Shown here: in pieces, positions 1 through 5,880 of the stretch
Numbering within the stretch: position 1 is the first letter of the stretch
Layout of the letters: the number at the start of each line of letters is the position of its first letter
Assembly (NCBI GenBank): GCA_003219395.1
Contig: QHOR01000143.1
Location: forward strand, 328 to 7,336
Reading direction: 5' to 3'
Origin: Verrucomicrobiota bacterium
GTDB taxonomy: Bacteria; Verrucomicrobiota; Verrucomicrobiia; Chthoniobacterales; UBA10450
DNA length: 7,009 nucleotides
Notes under the pieces: model-generated
The model's database searches: none
The model's input: only the letters and a program-made list of their open reading frames with translations
What the model was told of the DNA's origin: nothing
Made by a program: the position numbers and the translations under genes

Positions 1-164
1 ATGTAGAGCAACGAGCTTTTGCCGCATCCAGACGGACCGACAACGGCATGTACACTACCAGGCTCGATATCGAGTGAGACGCCTCGGAGCGCATGCACAC
101 GCTCCTCCTCTTCACCGAGATAACGCTCGATGCCTTCGCAGCTAAGACATATTTCTGAGTTCAT
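1..164 (-). CDS. ABC transporter ATP-binding protein, N-terminal part (cut by window edge)
   Basis: This is the ATPase subunit that should power the neighbouring permease from the cytoplasmic face of the inner membrane. Only the first 54 residues are in the window. They start [17 protein letters not shown] and run through the usual first strands of a nucleotide-binding domain, with '[21 protein letters not shown]' leading into a canonical Walker A, GPSGCGKS, at residues 43-50 (bases 15-38). The spacing fits the LolD/MacB-type ATPases that partner FtsX-like permeases. The ATG at 162-164 overlaps the permease stop by four bases (ATGA), which supports this start and suggests translational coupling; no clear Shine-Dalgarno precedes it. 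Walker B, the signature motif and the H-loop lie outside the window, so intactness cannot be judged. The family is certain and the substrate unknown. Confidence 0.93.
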   Translation of the reverse strand, partial: MNSEICLSCEGIERYLGEEEERVHALRGVSLDIEPGSVHAVVGPSGCGKSSLLY

Positions 165-1396
165 CTTGAGCCGCGGATAGTAACCACCGGCGGCAACTCA
201 GCAGCGCGACGCGCGGGCACATAACTAGCGATGAAAACCGCGAGGATCGCTAGCAACGTTCCAAATACATAGTGTCTCCAATCCCACGTCACCAAAAAAT
301 AATTCGTGTATAACAAACCTCGGAGACGAATGGGAATGTGCGAGACGCCCCACGTCATTAATGCACCCAGCAAACAGCCGAGCAACGATCCCGCCGCAGC
401 GATTAGCGCGCCCTGCCATAGGAAAATGGCGGAGATGTCAATGCGTCGGTAACCCATTGAACGCAAAATCGCGATCTCCTTTATTTTCGCGAGCACCGAC
501 ATCGTAAGGACATTAAAAATCCCAAAGCCGGCGAGCAGAATGATAAGAGAAACGGTAATCGCGACAGACATTCTCAGGGTCAGAAAAAGTTGCAGCGTAC
601 TTTCTTCACGGTCCTGCCAGCTCGTGGCATTATGCTGAAAGAGCGTTTCGAAACGGCTGGCCAAAGCGGGCGCACGGTTGGGATTTCGCAGTTTGTATAT
701 GATCATCGTTGCACCAGACGGCTGTTGCAGAAGTGCCTGTGCGACTCTGGCGTGTGAATAAACGCGCGTGGAATCGATCGAGCCGATGCCTGCACGAGCA
801 ATTGCTGCAACAGTGAACCGCCAGTATTCACCGTTGGGGGCAAGCAATTGCACGGTGTCGCCAACACTAGCCTGAAGTAGCTCTGCCAGGCGCGATCCGA
901 TGATGATAGCACTCGTGTTGTTTCGAAAATCATCAAAATTGCCGTCAATCAGCTGGTGGAGAATATCTGTCGTTTGCGCGTGCAGACCGGGATCGATGCC
1001 GTAAAGATCGACCGTAGCGTTTTCAAATCCCGCACGCGCGCTCACCGTGCCGCGCAAAACCGGGGAGCAGGAAACCACATTGGAAAATTGCCTGCTCACC
1101 CGCATGATTTCGTTGGCATTGGTGATGCCTTCAAAATAGAGACGATGGCTCGCAGCCCCCTTGGAGTTTTTGCCCGAAACCATGAGCGGTTCGTAGCGTG
1201 GGCGAAAACGCGATCGGATGACGAGGGCGCCATTGCTACCAATGGTTGAATCAATGAAATAGCGCGCGAAGCCCTGGGTCTGCGCCTGCGTGCAGATAAA
1301 AATCGCCACTCCAAAAACGACACCGCTAAGGCTCAGAAGCAATGCCCGCTTGCGATGCGTCAAAAAACGCAGGGCAATGTACAGTGTCGGGGTCAC
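161..1396 (-). CDS. ABC transporter permease, FtsX/MacB/LolCE type
   Basis: This 411-residue inner-membrane permease has the architecture of type VII ABC systems. There is one N-terminal membrane segment (about 17-36), a large periplasmic domain (about 40-270, MacB_PCD-like), then three membrane segments (about 275-300, 322-350, 376-395). The cytoplasmic loop after the second helix reads [18 protein letters not shown] (304-321), the family's ATPase-coupling signature, and the C-terminus has the typical [16 protein letters not shown] ending. Such permeases couple ATP hydrolysis to mechanical movement of the periplasmic domain instead of moving substrate through the membrane. The start is GTG, supported by a GAGGG four bases upstream and by a GTGA overlap with the adaptor stop. 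The stop overlaps the ATPase start. Because the ATPase is a separate gene, this is not a fused MacB; adaptor-permease-ATPase order resembles cyanobacterial DevBCA, but the sequence looks closer to LolC/LolE. Substrate unknown. Confidence 0.93.
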   Translation of the reverse strand: MTPTLYIALRFLTHRKRALLLSLSGVVFGVAIFICTQAQTQGFARYFIDSTIGSNGALVIRSRFRPRYEPLMVSGKNSKGAASHRLYFEGITNANEIMRVSRQFSNVVSCSPVLRGTVSARAGFENATVDLYGIDPGLHAQTTDILHQLIDGNFDDFRNNTSAIIIGSRLAELLQASVGDTVQLLAPNGEYWRFTVAAIARAGIGSIDSTRVYSHARVAQALLQQPSGATMIIYKLRNPNRAPALASRFETLFQHNATSWQDREESTLQLFLTLRMSVAITVSLIILLAGFGIFNVLTMSVLAKIKEIAILRSMGYRRIDISAIFLWQGALIAAAGSLLGCLLGALMTWGVSHIPIRLRGLLYTNYFLVTWDWRHYVFGTLLAILAVFIASYVPARRAAELPPVVTIRGSR

Positions 1397-2550
1397 GATT
1401 CCCTCGGCTTCGGCGGGGGATTGACCATCCGTTGCCGCACTGCTTCGCCGGAGTGGAATTTGTCCTGGTCCGCAACGATCACATGGTTGCCTTCGGTCAG
1501 GCCGCTTGTCACTTCTGTAAAATCCAGAGTTCGGAAACCAACGGCTACGGTACGAGGTTCCACTATCCCATGTTTCACCACCAACGCTTGATCGACGAGC
1601 AGGGCGCGGGTTGGCACCAAAAGCGCATTTTGATGCGTGCCGGTAATGATGTTCATCTCGCCGGTCATTCCAACCATCAAATTGTCTGGCGGATTTTCCA
1701 TCTCCAGCACAACTGTGTAGCGCTGCGTCGTTGGATCGGCCGCAGGCTGAACGGATGAAACACGCGCAGTGAAAGTCTTCATGCGATAGGCATACAGCTG
1801 CAATTTTGCCTTCATCCCCGGCTTTACTTCGCCCACGTCTTCCTCATTTACCTCGCCGCGGACGTAATTCTTGTGCGATGAGACGGTGAAAAGCTCGTTG
1901 CCGTCTGAAACCAATTCTCCATCGATGGTTTGGACGTTAGTCAGAACGCCGTCGATGGGCGCGCGGACCTCTGAGTTTTTCATCTGGGCCTCTAGCTTTT
2001 TCATTGTTTCTCCCAGTGAATTGAGATTTCGATCGCGCTCAATCCGTTCCGCTTCCACTGCGCCGCGCAGTCGGTTCGCTTCGCTTTTTGCCTTCTGATA
2101 TTCGACTGCGGGCACATTGCCTGAGCCGACGACCTTTTCGAGCCGCTGTAGATTGTCTTCAGCTGCCTTGAGCAACTCCGAAGAGGGAAGGGGCAGAGCG
2201 GCGCGGTCGATCGCCGCCTGCAAATCGGCTCGAGCTTGCTTCAGTTCTCGCGATGTTTCCTCGTCGGCGATGGTGGCCAGCAACTGTCCCTTCTCGACGC
2301 TCCTGCCGATGGCGCCTCGACCGGCCGAGAAAGCTTCCGCCAAGCGAATGAACCCGTCATTTTGCGCTCGGACCCGCACCACAAACGCCGGCTCGATCCG
2401 CACTGTTCCATAAACGGCAGAGATAGCGGTACCGCGGTGAACCGTGGTCACTTCTGCCACAGGCATCACCAGATAATATGTCAGCGCAAAGACAAGCACG
2501 AGTGCTGCTCCGCCGCCCCACAAAACGCTTTTTGATTCAGGCAGTTTCAA
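1393..2550 (-). CDS. Periplasmic adaptor (membrane fusion protein, HlyD/MacA/AcrA type)
   Basis: This 385-residue adaptor would bridge the permease and a TolC-type channel. It has an N-terminal membrane anchor (about 10-30). The lipoyl domain is split into halves near 54-95 and 191-225, the second reading VRAPIDGVLTNVQTIDGELV. A helical hairpin lies between them (about 97-190), and beta-barrel and membrane-proximal domains follow (VRGEVNEEDVGEVKPGMKA, NLMVGMTGEMNI, LLVPTRALL). At the hairpin tip, R136, V140 and P147 occupy the spacing of the R-x3-L-x6-S/T motif known from AcrA and MacA for TolC docking, with L and S replaced. The start is TTG at 2548-2550; upstream the frame is open only to a TAA near 2650 and contains no ATG or GTG. 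No Shine-Dalgarno is visible, so the exact start is less sure than the gene. Its stop overlaps the permease GTG. Confidence 0.93.
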   Translation of the reverse strand: MKLPESKSVLWGGGAALVLVFALTYYLVMPVAEVTTVHRGTAISAVYGTVRIEPAFVVRVRAQNDGFIRLAEAFSAGRGAIGRSVEKGQLLATIADEETSRELKQARADLQAAIDRAALPLPSSELLKAAEDNLQRLEKVVGSGNVPAVEYQKAKSEANRLRGAVEAERIERDRNLNSLGETMKKLEAQMKNSEVRAPIDGVLTNVQTIDGELVSDGNELFTVSSHKNYVRGEVNEEDVGEVKPGMKAKLQLYAYRMKTFTARVSSVQPAADPTTQRYTVVLEMENPPDNLMVGMTGEMNIITGTHQNALLVPTRALLVDQALVVKHGIVEPRTVAVGFRTLDFTEVTSGLTEGNHVIVADQDKFHSGEAVRQRMVNPPPKPRES

Positions 2551-2763
2551 TTCGGAGAAATAGTGTGGTGTTCGGGATGCTTCTTTGCAATAGACTGGTG
2601 ACCTGGGTTTTTTATCCTGATCTCCGCTTCGTGGCAGCGCTTCAGAATGTTATCTCCAAGACACCGCGGCGGAAACGCTCGTTCGATCAGCGAAGGAGAA
2701 TAAACAGCACCGGACGATGTGCCGACTTAGTGCCGAGCGGTTATTACATCGGCTCTTTCGCAG
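2551..2763. other. 213-base gap between OEP2 and adaptor genes
   Basis: This is the only long untranslated junction between adaptor and OEP2 in a gene set otherwise tightly packed. I see no credible ORF, RNA gene or repeat in it, apart from GTGCCGA occurring twice within 20 bases (near 2719-2736). No stem followed by a T-run marks a terminator after OEP2, so read-through from the upstream genes into the adaptor is plausible. The adaptor could also have its own promoter here, since a TTGCAA box lies about 40 bases upstream of its TTG, but its spacing to a CACTAT box is about 19 bases, too long to call. Confidence 0.5.
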
Positions 2764-4101
2764 CTAGCGCGAGCCGGTATTGTCGTCAAAAAATTGAAAA
2801 TAGCGTCCCGTAGCGCGGTCCCATTCGGCCATGGCGAGATTGTGCTGATAAATTGCATCTAACAATCCGCTCTTGGTCTCCAGAAAGAAATTTTGAGTAA
2901 CCCGGTATTCGAGTGGAGACGCCAGACCGCTGGCAAGATTTTGCTGTACCGCGCGCGCACTTTCCTCGGCGGAAGCTGTTGCGGACGCGAGCGATTTTTC
3001 GCGAACCTCGGTTTCTTTAAGCTCGTTGGCGATGCGCGAAAGCTCGCGAGGGATATTGATCTCCAACTTCCGGCACGTCAGTTCGTTTATCTCTCGGGCC
3101 GAACGAGCTCTAAGAACCGCGCCGCCTACTTTGCCGTTATCAACAACGCGCCAGGTGTATGTCGCCTTCTCCCGGATCTCCGACCCGATAAAATCCTGTG
3201 TCTTGCTTGTCGATCCTTCGCGATGAATCCCTGTGACCGGGACGTACTCGCCCGGAAGGCTTCCGATTATGGTGGGATAATAATCGGCCTCAATGATTCG
3301 CTGATCCTCGTTGGCGGCGCGCATAAACAAGCGCGCGAGTTTAAGATCAGCTCTCCTCTGAAGTGCCGCCGCTGTTTCGGAATCGACATCGACACGCTTG
3401 GGGATGGATTGCAATTCGCCTTCAGGCTCGGGCAGGGGGGCCTTTGCAGGATCGATCGCCATCGCTTCCGCCAATTGCAGTTGAGCGCCCAAGTAGGCGC
3501 GATGCGCGCTTTGAATTTGGGCCTGTAATTCAGATGCCTGCACAGTTGCGCTCGTTAGGGTGCTCTTATCAGCCAGCCCGGCATCGAAGCGGGTCTTTTG
3601 AGTCGCCACGTTTTCTTCCAGCCTTTGTTGTTGCTCTCCGCGAATAGATTCCAGGGAGTGATTGTAGAGAGCGGCGTAAAACGCCAGGCGCGCCGCGTGC
3701 AGTTGCTCCACGACGGCAACGTTTAGTTGCTGTTGTGCGATCAAGACTTCGACGTCTCCACGCCGCAGCGACGCTGGCAGGCCCGCGTTGAACAGGGTTT
3801 GGCTCAAGACGCCGCGTCCCACGGCAAATCCTTTTACTCCGCTTTCACCGGCTCGATGACCGGCCTGAACGCCTGCTGGCAGGCCCAGTTCAGCGTCAGG
3901 CAAGGCGACGGAACGAAAGACCAGCCGTTTTCCCGCGGCTTGTTCAAGGCCTGATTTTGCCTCCTGGATGTTCGGGTTTCTCTCCAGCGTTCTTTGCAGA
4001 ACAGTTTGCAGAGTGACCGCGTGAGTGGCGTGTGCGAAACAAAATATCAGAACAATGGTGAAGCCGGTTAGCGCTGAAACGCATCGATGGCGTCCGGACA
4101 T
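2764..4101 (-). CDS. TolC-like outer-membrane efflux protein 2 (OEP2)
   Basis: This is an outer-membrane channel protein of the TolC/OEP family, 445 residues from the start chosen here. From the ATG at 4099-4101 the protein begins MSGRHRCVSALTGFTIVLIF and has a signal peptide with a probable cut after THA (residue 28), then the family opening VTLQTVLQRTLERNPNIQEA. Two OEP repeats follow: an N-terminal half with KTRFDAGLADKSTLTSATVQ and a C-terminal half with RADLKLARLFMRAANEDQ, ending in the usual NLAMAEWDRATGRYF. The second-half W-x-hydrophobic-FDGG box is degenerate (TWRVVDNGKVGG). The frame extends upstream to an ATG at 4272 that overlaps the OEP1 stop (ATGA), adding 57 residues. That extension lies over a palindromic repeat and would bury the signal peptide, so the shorter form is preferred. 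No Shine-Dalgarno marks either start clearly. The likely role is exit duct of the downstream pump. Confidence 0.9.
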   Translation of the reverse strand: MSGRHRCVSALTGFTIVLIFCFAHATHAVTLQTVLQRTLERNPNIQEAKSGLEQAAGKRLVFRSVALPDAELGLPAGVQAGHRAGESGVKGFAVGRGVLSQTLFNAGLPASLRRGDVEVLIAQQQLNVAVVEQLHAARLAFYAALYNHSLESIRGEQQQRLEENVATQKTRFDAGLADKSTLTSATVQASELQAQIQSAHRAYLGAQLQLAEAMAIDPAKAPLPEPEGELQSIPKRVDVDSETAAALQRRADLKLARLFMRAANEDQRIIEADYYPTIIGSLPGEYVPVTGIHREGSTSKTQDFIGSEIREKATYTWRVVDNGKVGGAVLRARSAREINELTCRKLEINIPRELSRIANELKETEVREKSLASATASAEESARAVQQNLASGLASPLEYRVTQNFFLETKSGLLDAIYQHNLAMAEWDRATGRYFQFFDDNTGSR

Positions 4102-4106
4102 GTATT

Positions 4107-4251
4107 CTGGGGAGCACAGGCTGTCAGCGTGTCCTTTTCGACAGCCTGCCGAAAAGCTCACCGAAGATCCATGGTGATGAATTCTTGTACAGCGTGCGGA
4201 AGTCGTCGGCAAGCTGCCGACGACTACAGGCTGGCAGCCTGTGCTCCCCAG
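4107..4251. repeat. Composite palindromic interspersed-repeat-like element
   Basis: Two 25-base arms, 4107-4131 and 4227-4251, are inverted copies with 23 of 25 matches around a 95-base centre. The core of each arm is GGGGAGCACAGGCTG or its complement. The right arm also folds on itself (CAGGCT-GGC-AGCCTG, 4227-4241). The centre holds two more hairpins: CTTTTCG/CGAAAAG (4134-4140 with 4150-4156, 9-base loop) and a perfect 11-bp stem AGTCGTCGGCA/TGCCGACGACT (4201-4211 with 4215-4225, 3-base loop). There is no transposase, and I found no second copy in the window. The layout resembles REP/BIME- or MITE-type interspersed repeats; family membership is inference. It lies between OEP1 and the preferred OEP2 start and could act as an RNA structure in the polycistronic message. 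Confidence 0.8.
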
Positions 4252-4268
4252 ACGCAGAAATCGTTGGT

Positions 4269-5663
4269 TCATCGTCGACCTAACCTTTCCGGCGGGCGCA
4301 CGAGGTCGGCAGCTTGAGCGGCGCTGCGTTTTTCCTTGGTCGCACTCTCGATCTGGGATCCGAAATTAAGCGCTGCCGTCGAACTCGCGCAGGCATGTGC
4401 CAGCCGTGCAAGGGCCGCGTTGTGCAAATAAATTGCGCTTAGTCGCGTAGTGCGGGTCCCGGTGACGTCGGATGCCGCTTGCAGGATGTCAAGTTGTGTT
4501 CCCAATCCGGCAGCAAAGTTGCTTTTGGCGATGTCGAGGGCTTGATCTGCAGCCTGAACATTGGTTGTTTCGATTTCAAGCACGCGGTCAGCTTGTTGGA
4601 GATCAAAAAACGCGCTGCGCACTTCCGAGGAAACAGCGCGCCGAGCCGCCGCCAATGCTTTCACAGCTGCTTCGCGCCGGGCCCGTGTGGCTTGCATCCG
4701 CCCTTTGGTGGCAAATCCATCAAAGATATTCCACGTCGCGTTTATTCCCACCACTCCTCCGTAATTAAATTCCTGACCGACATCCGGATCGCGCTCGCTG
4801 TAAACTTCGTAGCCCGAAAAAGCCCGGACATGTGGCCGCATCGCGCTTCGATCGAGGAGGTACTGCTGGTCTTCGATCTCGATGTCCTTTTGCCGGGCTT
4901 TGAGGACCGGCCGATTTGCGTCGGCGCGCGCGAGGCAATCGTTCAGATCGGGGTGATTCGCTTGATATTGTAATTCCCCTGAAATTTCAAATGGAGCTGT
5001 CTCGCCACGGGGACGGACCTCAAAGCCGAAAAGGTCGCCAAGTCGGAGGTAGGAATTTTTCAATTGTGTCTGCGCGTTCAAAAGTTCTGGCTGCTCGTTA
5101 GCCAGAGCCACTTCAGCGCGCTGAACATTCAAATTTCCAACGATGCCGGCGCTAAAGCTTTGCTGCTGGCTTTTGAGTTCCTCCTCCAGGACTCTCACCG
5201 AATTTTGCCGCACACCGATCTTGGCCCGATTCAGGAGAAGTTCGTTAAACGCGATCCGCACATCCATTGCCACTCGGCTGGCGGTCTCTTGTAATTCATA
5301 CTTCTGCTTCTCGATATTTAACCGGGCAATAGCGACCTGACTCGTTACTGCTCCGCCAGTGTACAGGTTTTGTTCAAGCTTCACGATGGCATTGTAATCT
5401 TCATCGCGGAGCCTGGTCTCGGTCTGCTGCTGTCGTTTGTCCACCAGGCCCGTCGAGCTTAAGGACGGGAGATATCCGGAGCGCGCTTCGATCCAGCCGC
5501 CCTGTGCACCTTGTATTTTCTTCCGCGCAATTTCGATTTCTGGATTGTGCGCCTGGGCGACTGCGACCGCTTCTTCGATGGTGTAAATGGGAACCCCGAA
5601 TGCGTGCAACGACCCGAATAAAGCAGCGATCAGCGTGGTGATGGCTGCAAATTTCAAACGCAT
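4269..5663 (-). CDS. TolC-like outer-membrane efflux protein 1 (OEP1)
   Basis: This 464-residue TolC/OEP-family protein is the first gene of the minus-strand operon. It has a signal peptide (MRLKFAAITTLIAALFGSLHA, probable cut after residue 21) and then two repeated OEP domains. The first opens with IEEAVAVAQAHNPEIEIARK, carries GYLPSLSS (63-70) and QNLYTGG (98-104), and ends its hairpin with SFSAGIVGNLNVQRAEVALA (169-188). The second has NRPVLKARQKDIEIEDQQYL (250-269), TWNIFDGFATKGR (310-322) and NFAAGLGTQLDILQAASDV (382-400). These are hallmark positions of the family, better preserved than in OEP2. The ATG is supported by AAGGAG nine bases upstream (5673-5678). A charged tail after about residue 437 lies beyond the barrel/coiled-coil fold. 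The stop forms ATGA with a distal ATG of OEP2. Trimerisation into an outer-membrane duct is known for the family; the substrate cannot be inferred. Confidence 0.94.
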   Translation of the reverse strand: MRLKFAAITTLIAALFGSLHAFGVPIYTIEEAVAVAQAHNPEIEIARKKIQGAQGGWIEARSGYLPSLSSTGLVDKRQQQTETRLRDEDYNAIVKLEQNLYTGGAVTSQVAIARLNIEKQKYELQETASRVAMDVRIAFNELLLNRAKIGVRQNSVRVLEEELKSQQQSFSAGIVGNLNVQRAEVALANEQPELLNAQTQLKNSYLRLGDLFGFEVRPRGETAPFEISGELQYQANHPDLNDCLARADANRPVLKARQKDIEIEDQQYLLDRSAMRPHVRAFSGYEVYSERDPDVGQEFNYGGVVGINATWNIFDGFATKGRMQATRARREAAVKALAAARRAVSSEVRSAFFDLQQADRVLEIETTNVQAADQALDIAKSNFAAGLGTQLDILQAASDVTGTRTTRLSAIYLHNAALARLAHACASSTAALNFGSQIESATKEKRSAAQAADLVRPPERLGRR

Positions 5664-5672
5664 TTCGTCTAT

Positions 5673-5696
5673 CTCCTTGCAAGGGCCTCCCTTGCA
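5673..5696 (-). promoter_or_regulatory. RNA hairpin abutting the OEP1 Shine-Dalgarno site
   Basis: In the OEP1 transcript an 8-bp perfect stem TGCAAGGG/CCCTTGCA with the 3-base loop AGG (bases 5696 to 5678) is followed at once by AGGAG. The Shine-Dalgarno AAGGAG (5678-5673) shares its first A with the end of the stem, and the ATG comes nine bases later. The stem and the ribosome site are seen directly. A role in controlling ribosome entry, or alternatively as a DNA operator overlapping the leader, is inference. Confidence 0.5.
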
Positions 5697-5803
5697 CCAG
5701 GAATGCCCGTGACTTTTCCCCTTATATCAGTTCTTGCAAGCTGGCGATATATCGGACACATTCCGCGCTGATAATATTTGGGCTACTTGCAGGCGCAGCC
5801 GAT

Positions 5804-5815
5804 CGTCCTAGGACG
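5804..5815. promoter_or_regulatory. 12-bp perfect palindrome upstream of ino1 (candidate operator)
   Basis: CGTCCTAGGACG reads identically on both strands and ends 65 bases before the ino1 ATG. A perfect 12-bp palindrome is expected by chance only about once per 4 kb, so it is a modest signal for a dimeric regulator's site. It carries no downstream T-run and no loop, so it does not look like a terminator. Which regulator binds, if any, cannot be told. Confidence 0.35.
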
Positions 5816-5880
5816 GCCTAACTTGTGTCTTGCTCCGAATAAATTAATTCAGGTAGTCTTTCACCTTTAACACTTTAGAA

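Larger units (their letters stand above)
5664..5880. promoter_or_regulatory. Divergent intergenic region between OEP1 and ino1
   Basis: Both transcripts must start in this 217-base stretch unless longer leaders are used. It holds five CTTGC motifs on the plus strand (starting 5676, 5691, 5733, 5786 and 5829), two of them as full CTTGCAAG palindromes (5676-5683, 5733-5740). It also holds a 10-bp palindrome CGATATATCG (5745-5754), a 12-bp palindrome CGTCCTAGGACG (5804-5815) and A/T-rich patches near 5770-5780 and 5838-5850. No pair of boxes matches a sigma-70 consensus well; the best toward ino1 is TTGTGT (5823-5828) with TAATTC (5845-5850), spacer 16. Promoter positions are therefore not assigned. 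Confidence 0.55.

Noticed and set aside
1342..1758. Plus-strand open frame of 138 codons across the adaptor/permease junction
   Set aside because: Antisense to two confident genes, no ribosome site, no recognised motif.
2605..2625. T-run (six T) in the gap, as an intrinsic terminator
   Set aside because: No GC-rich stem of useful length precedes it on either strand.
2893..3528. Plus-strand open frame of 211 codons opposite OEP2
   Set aside because: It lies wholly antisense to a well-supported OEP gene, has no recognisable domain and a composition typical of a shadow frame.
3871..3884. GCCTGC-TG-GCAGGC inverted repeat inside OEP2, similar in flavour to the repeat arms
   Set aside because: It encodes the in-frame residues around PAGVQAG and does not match the arms beyond a few bases; probably coincidental.
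4102..4272. Residues 1-57 of the longest OEP2 frame as real protein (TGCQPVVVGSLPTTS segment)
   Set aside because: The codons fall on the palindromic repeat and precede a normal signal peptide; treated as repeat sequence that happens to be open.
5734..5775. TTGCAA and GATAAT boxes as a sigma-70 promoter toward ino1
   Set aside because: The spacing is about 30 bases, far from 16-18; no pairing fits.
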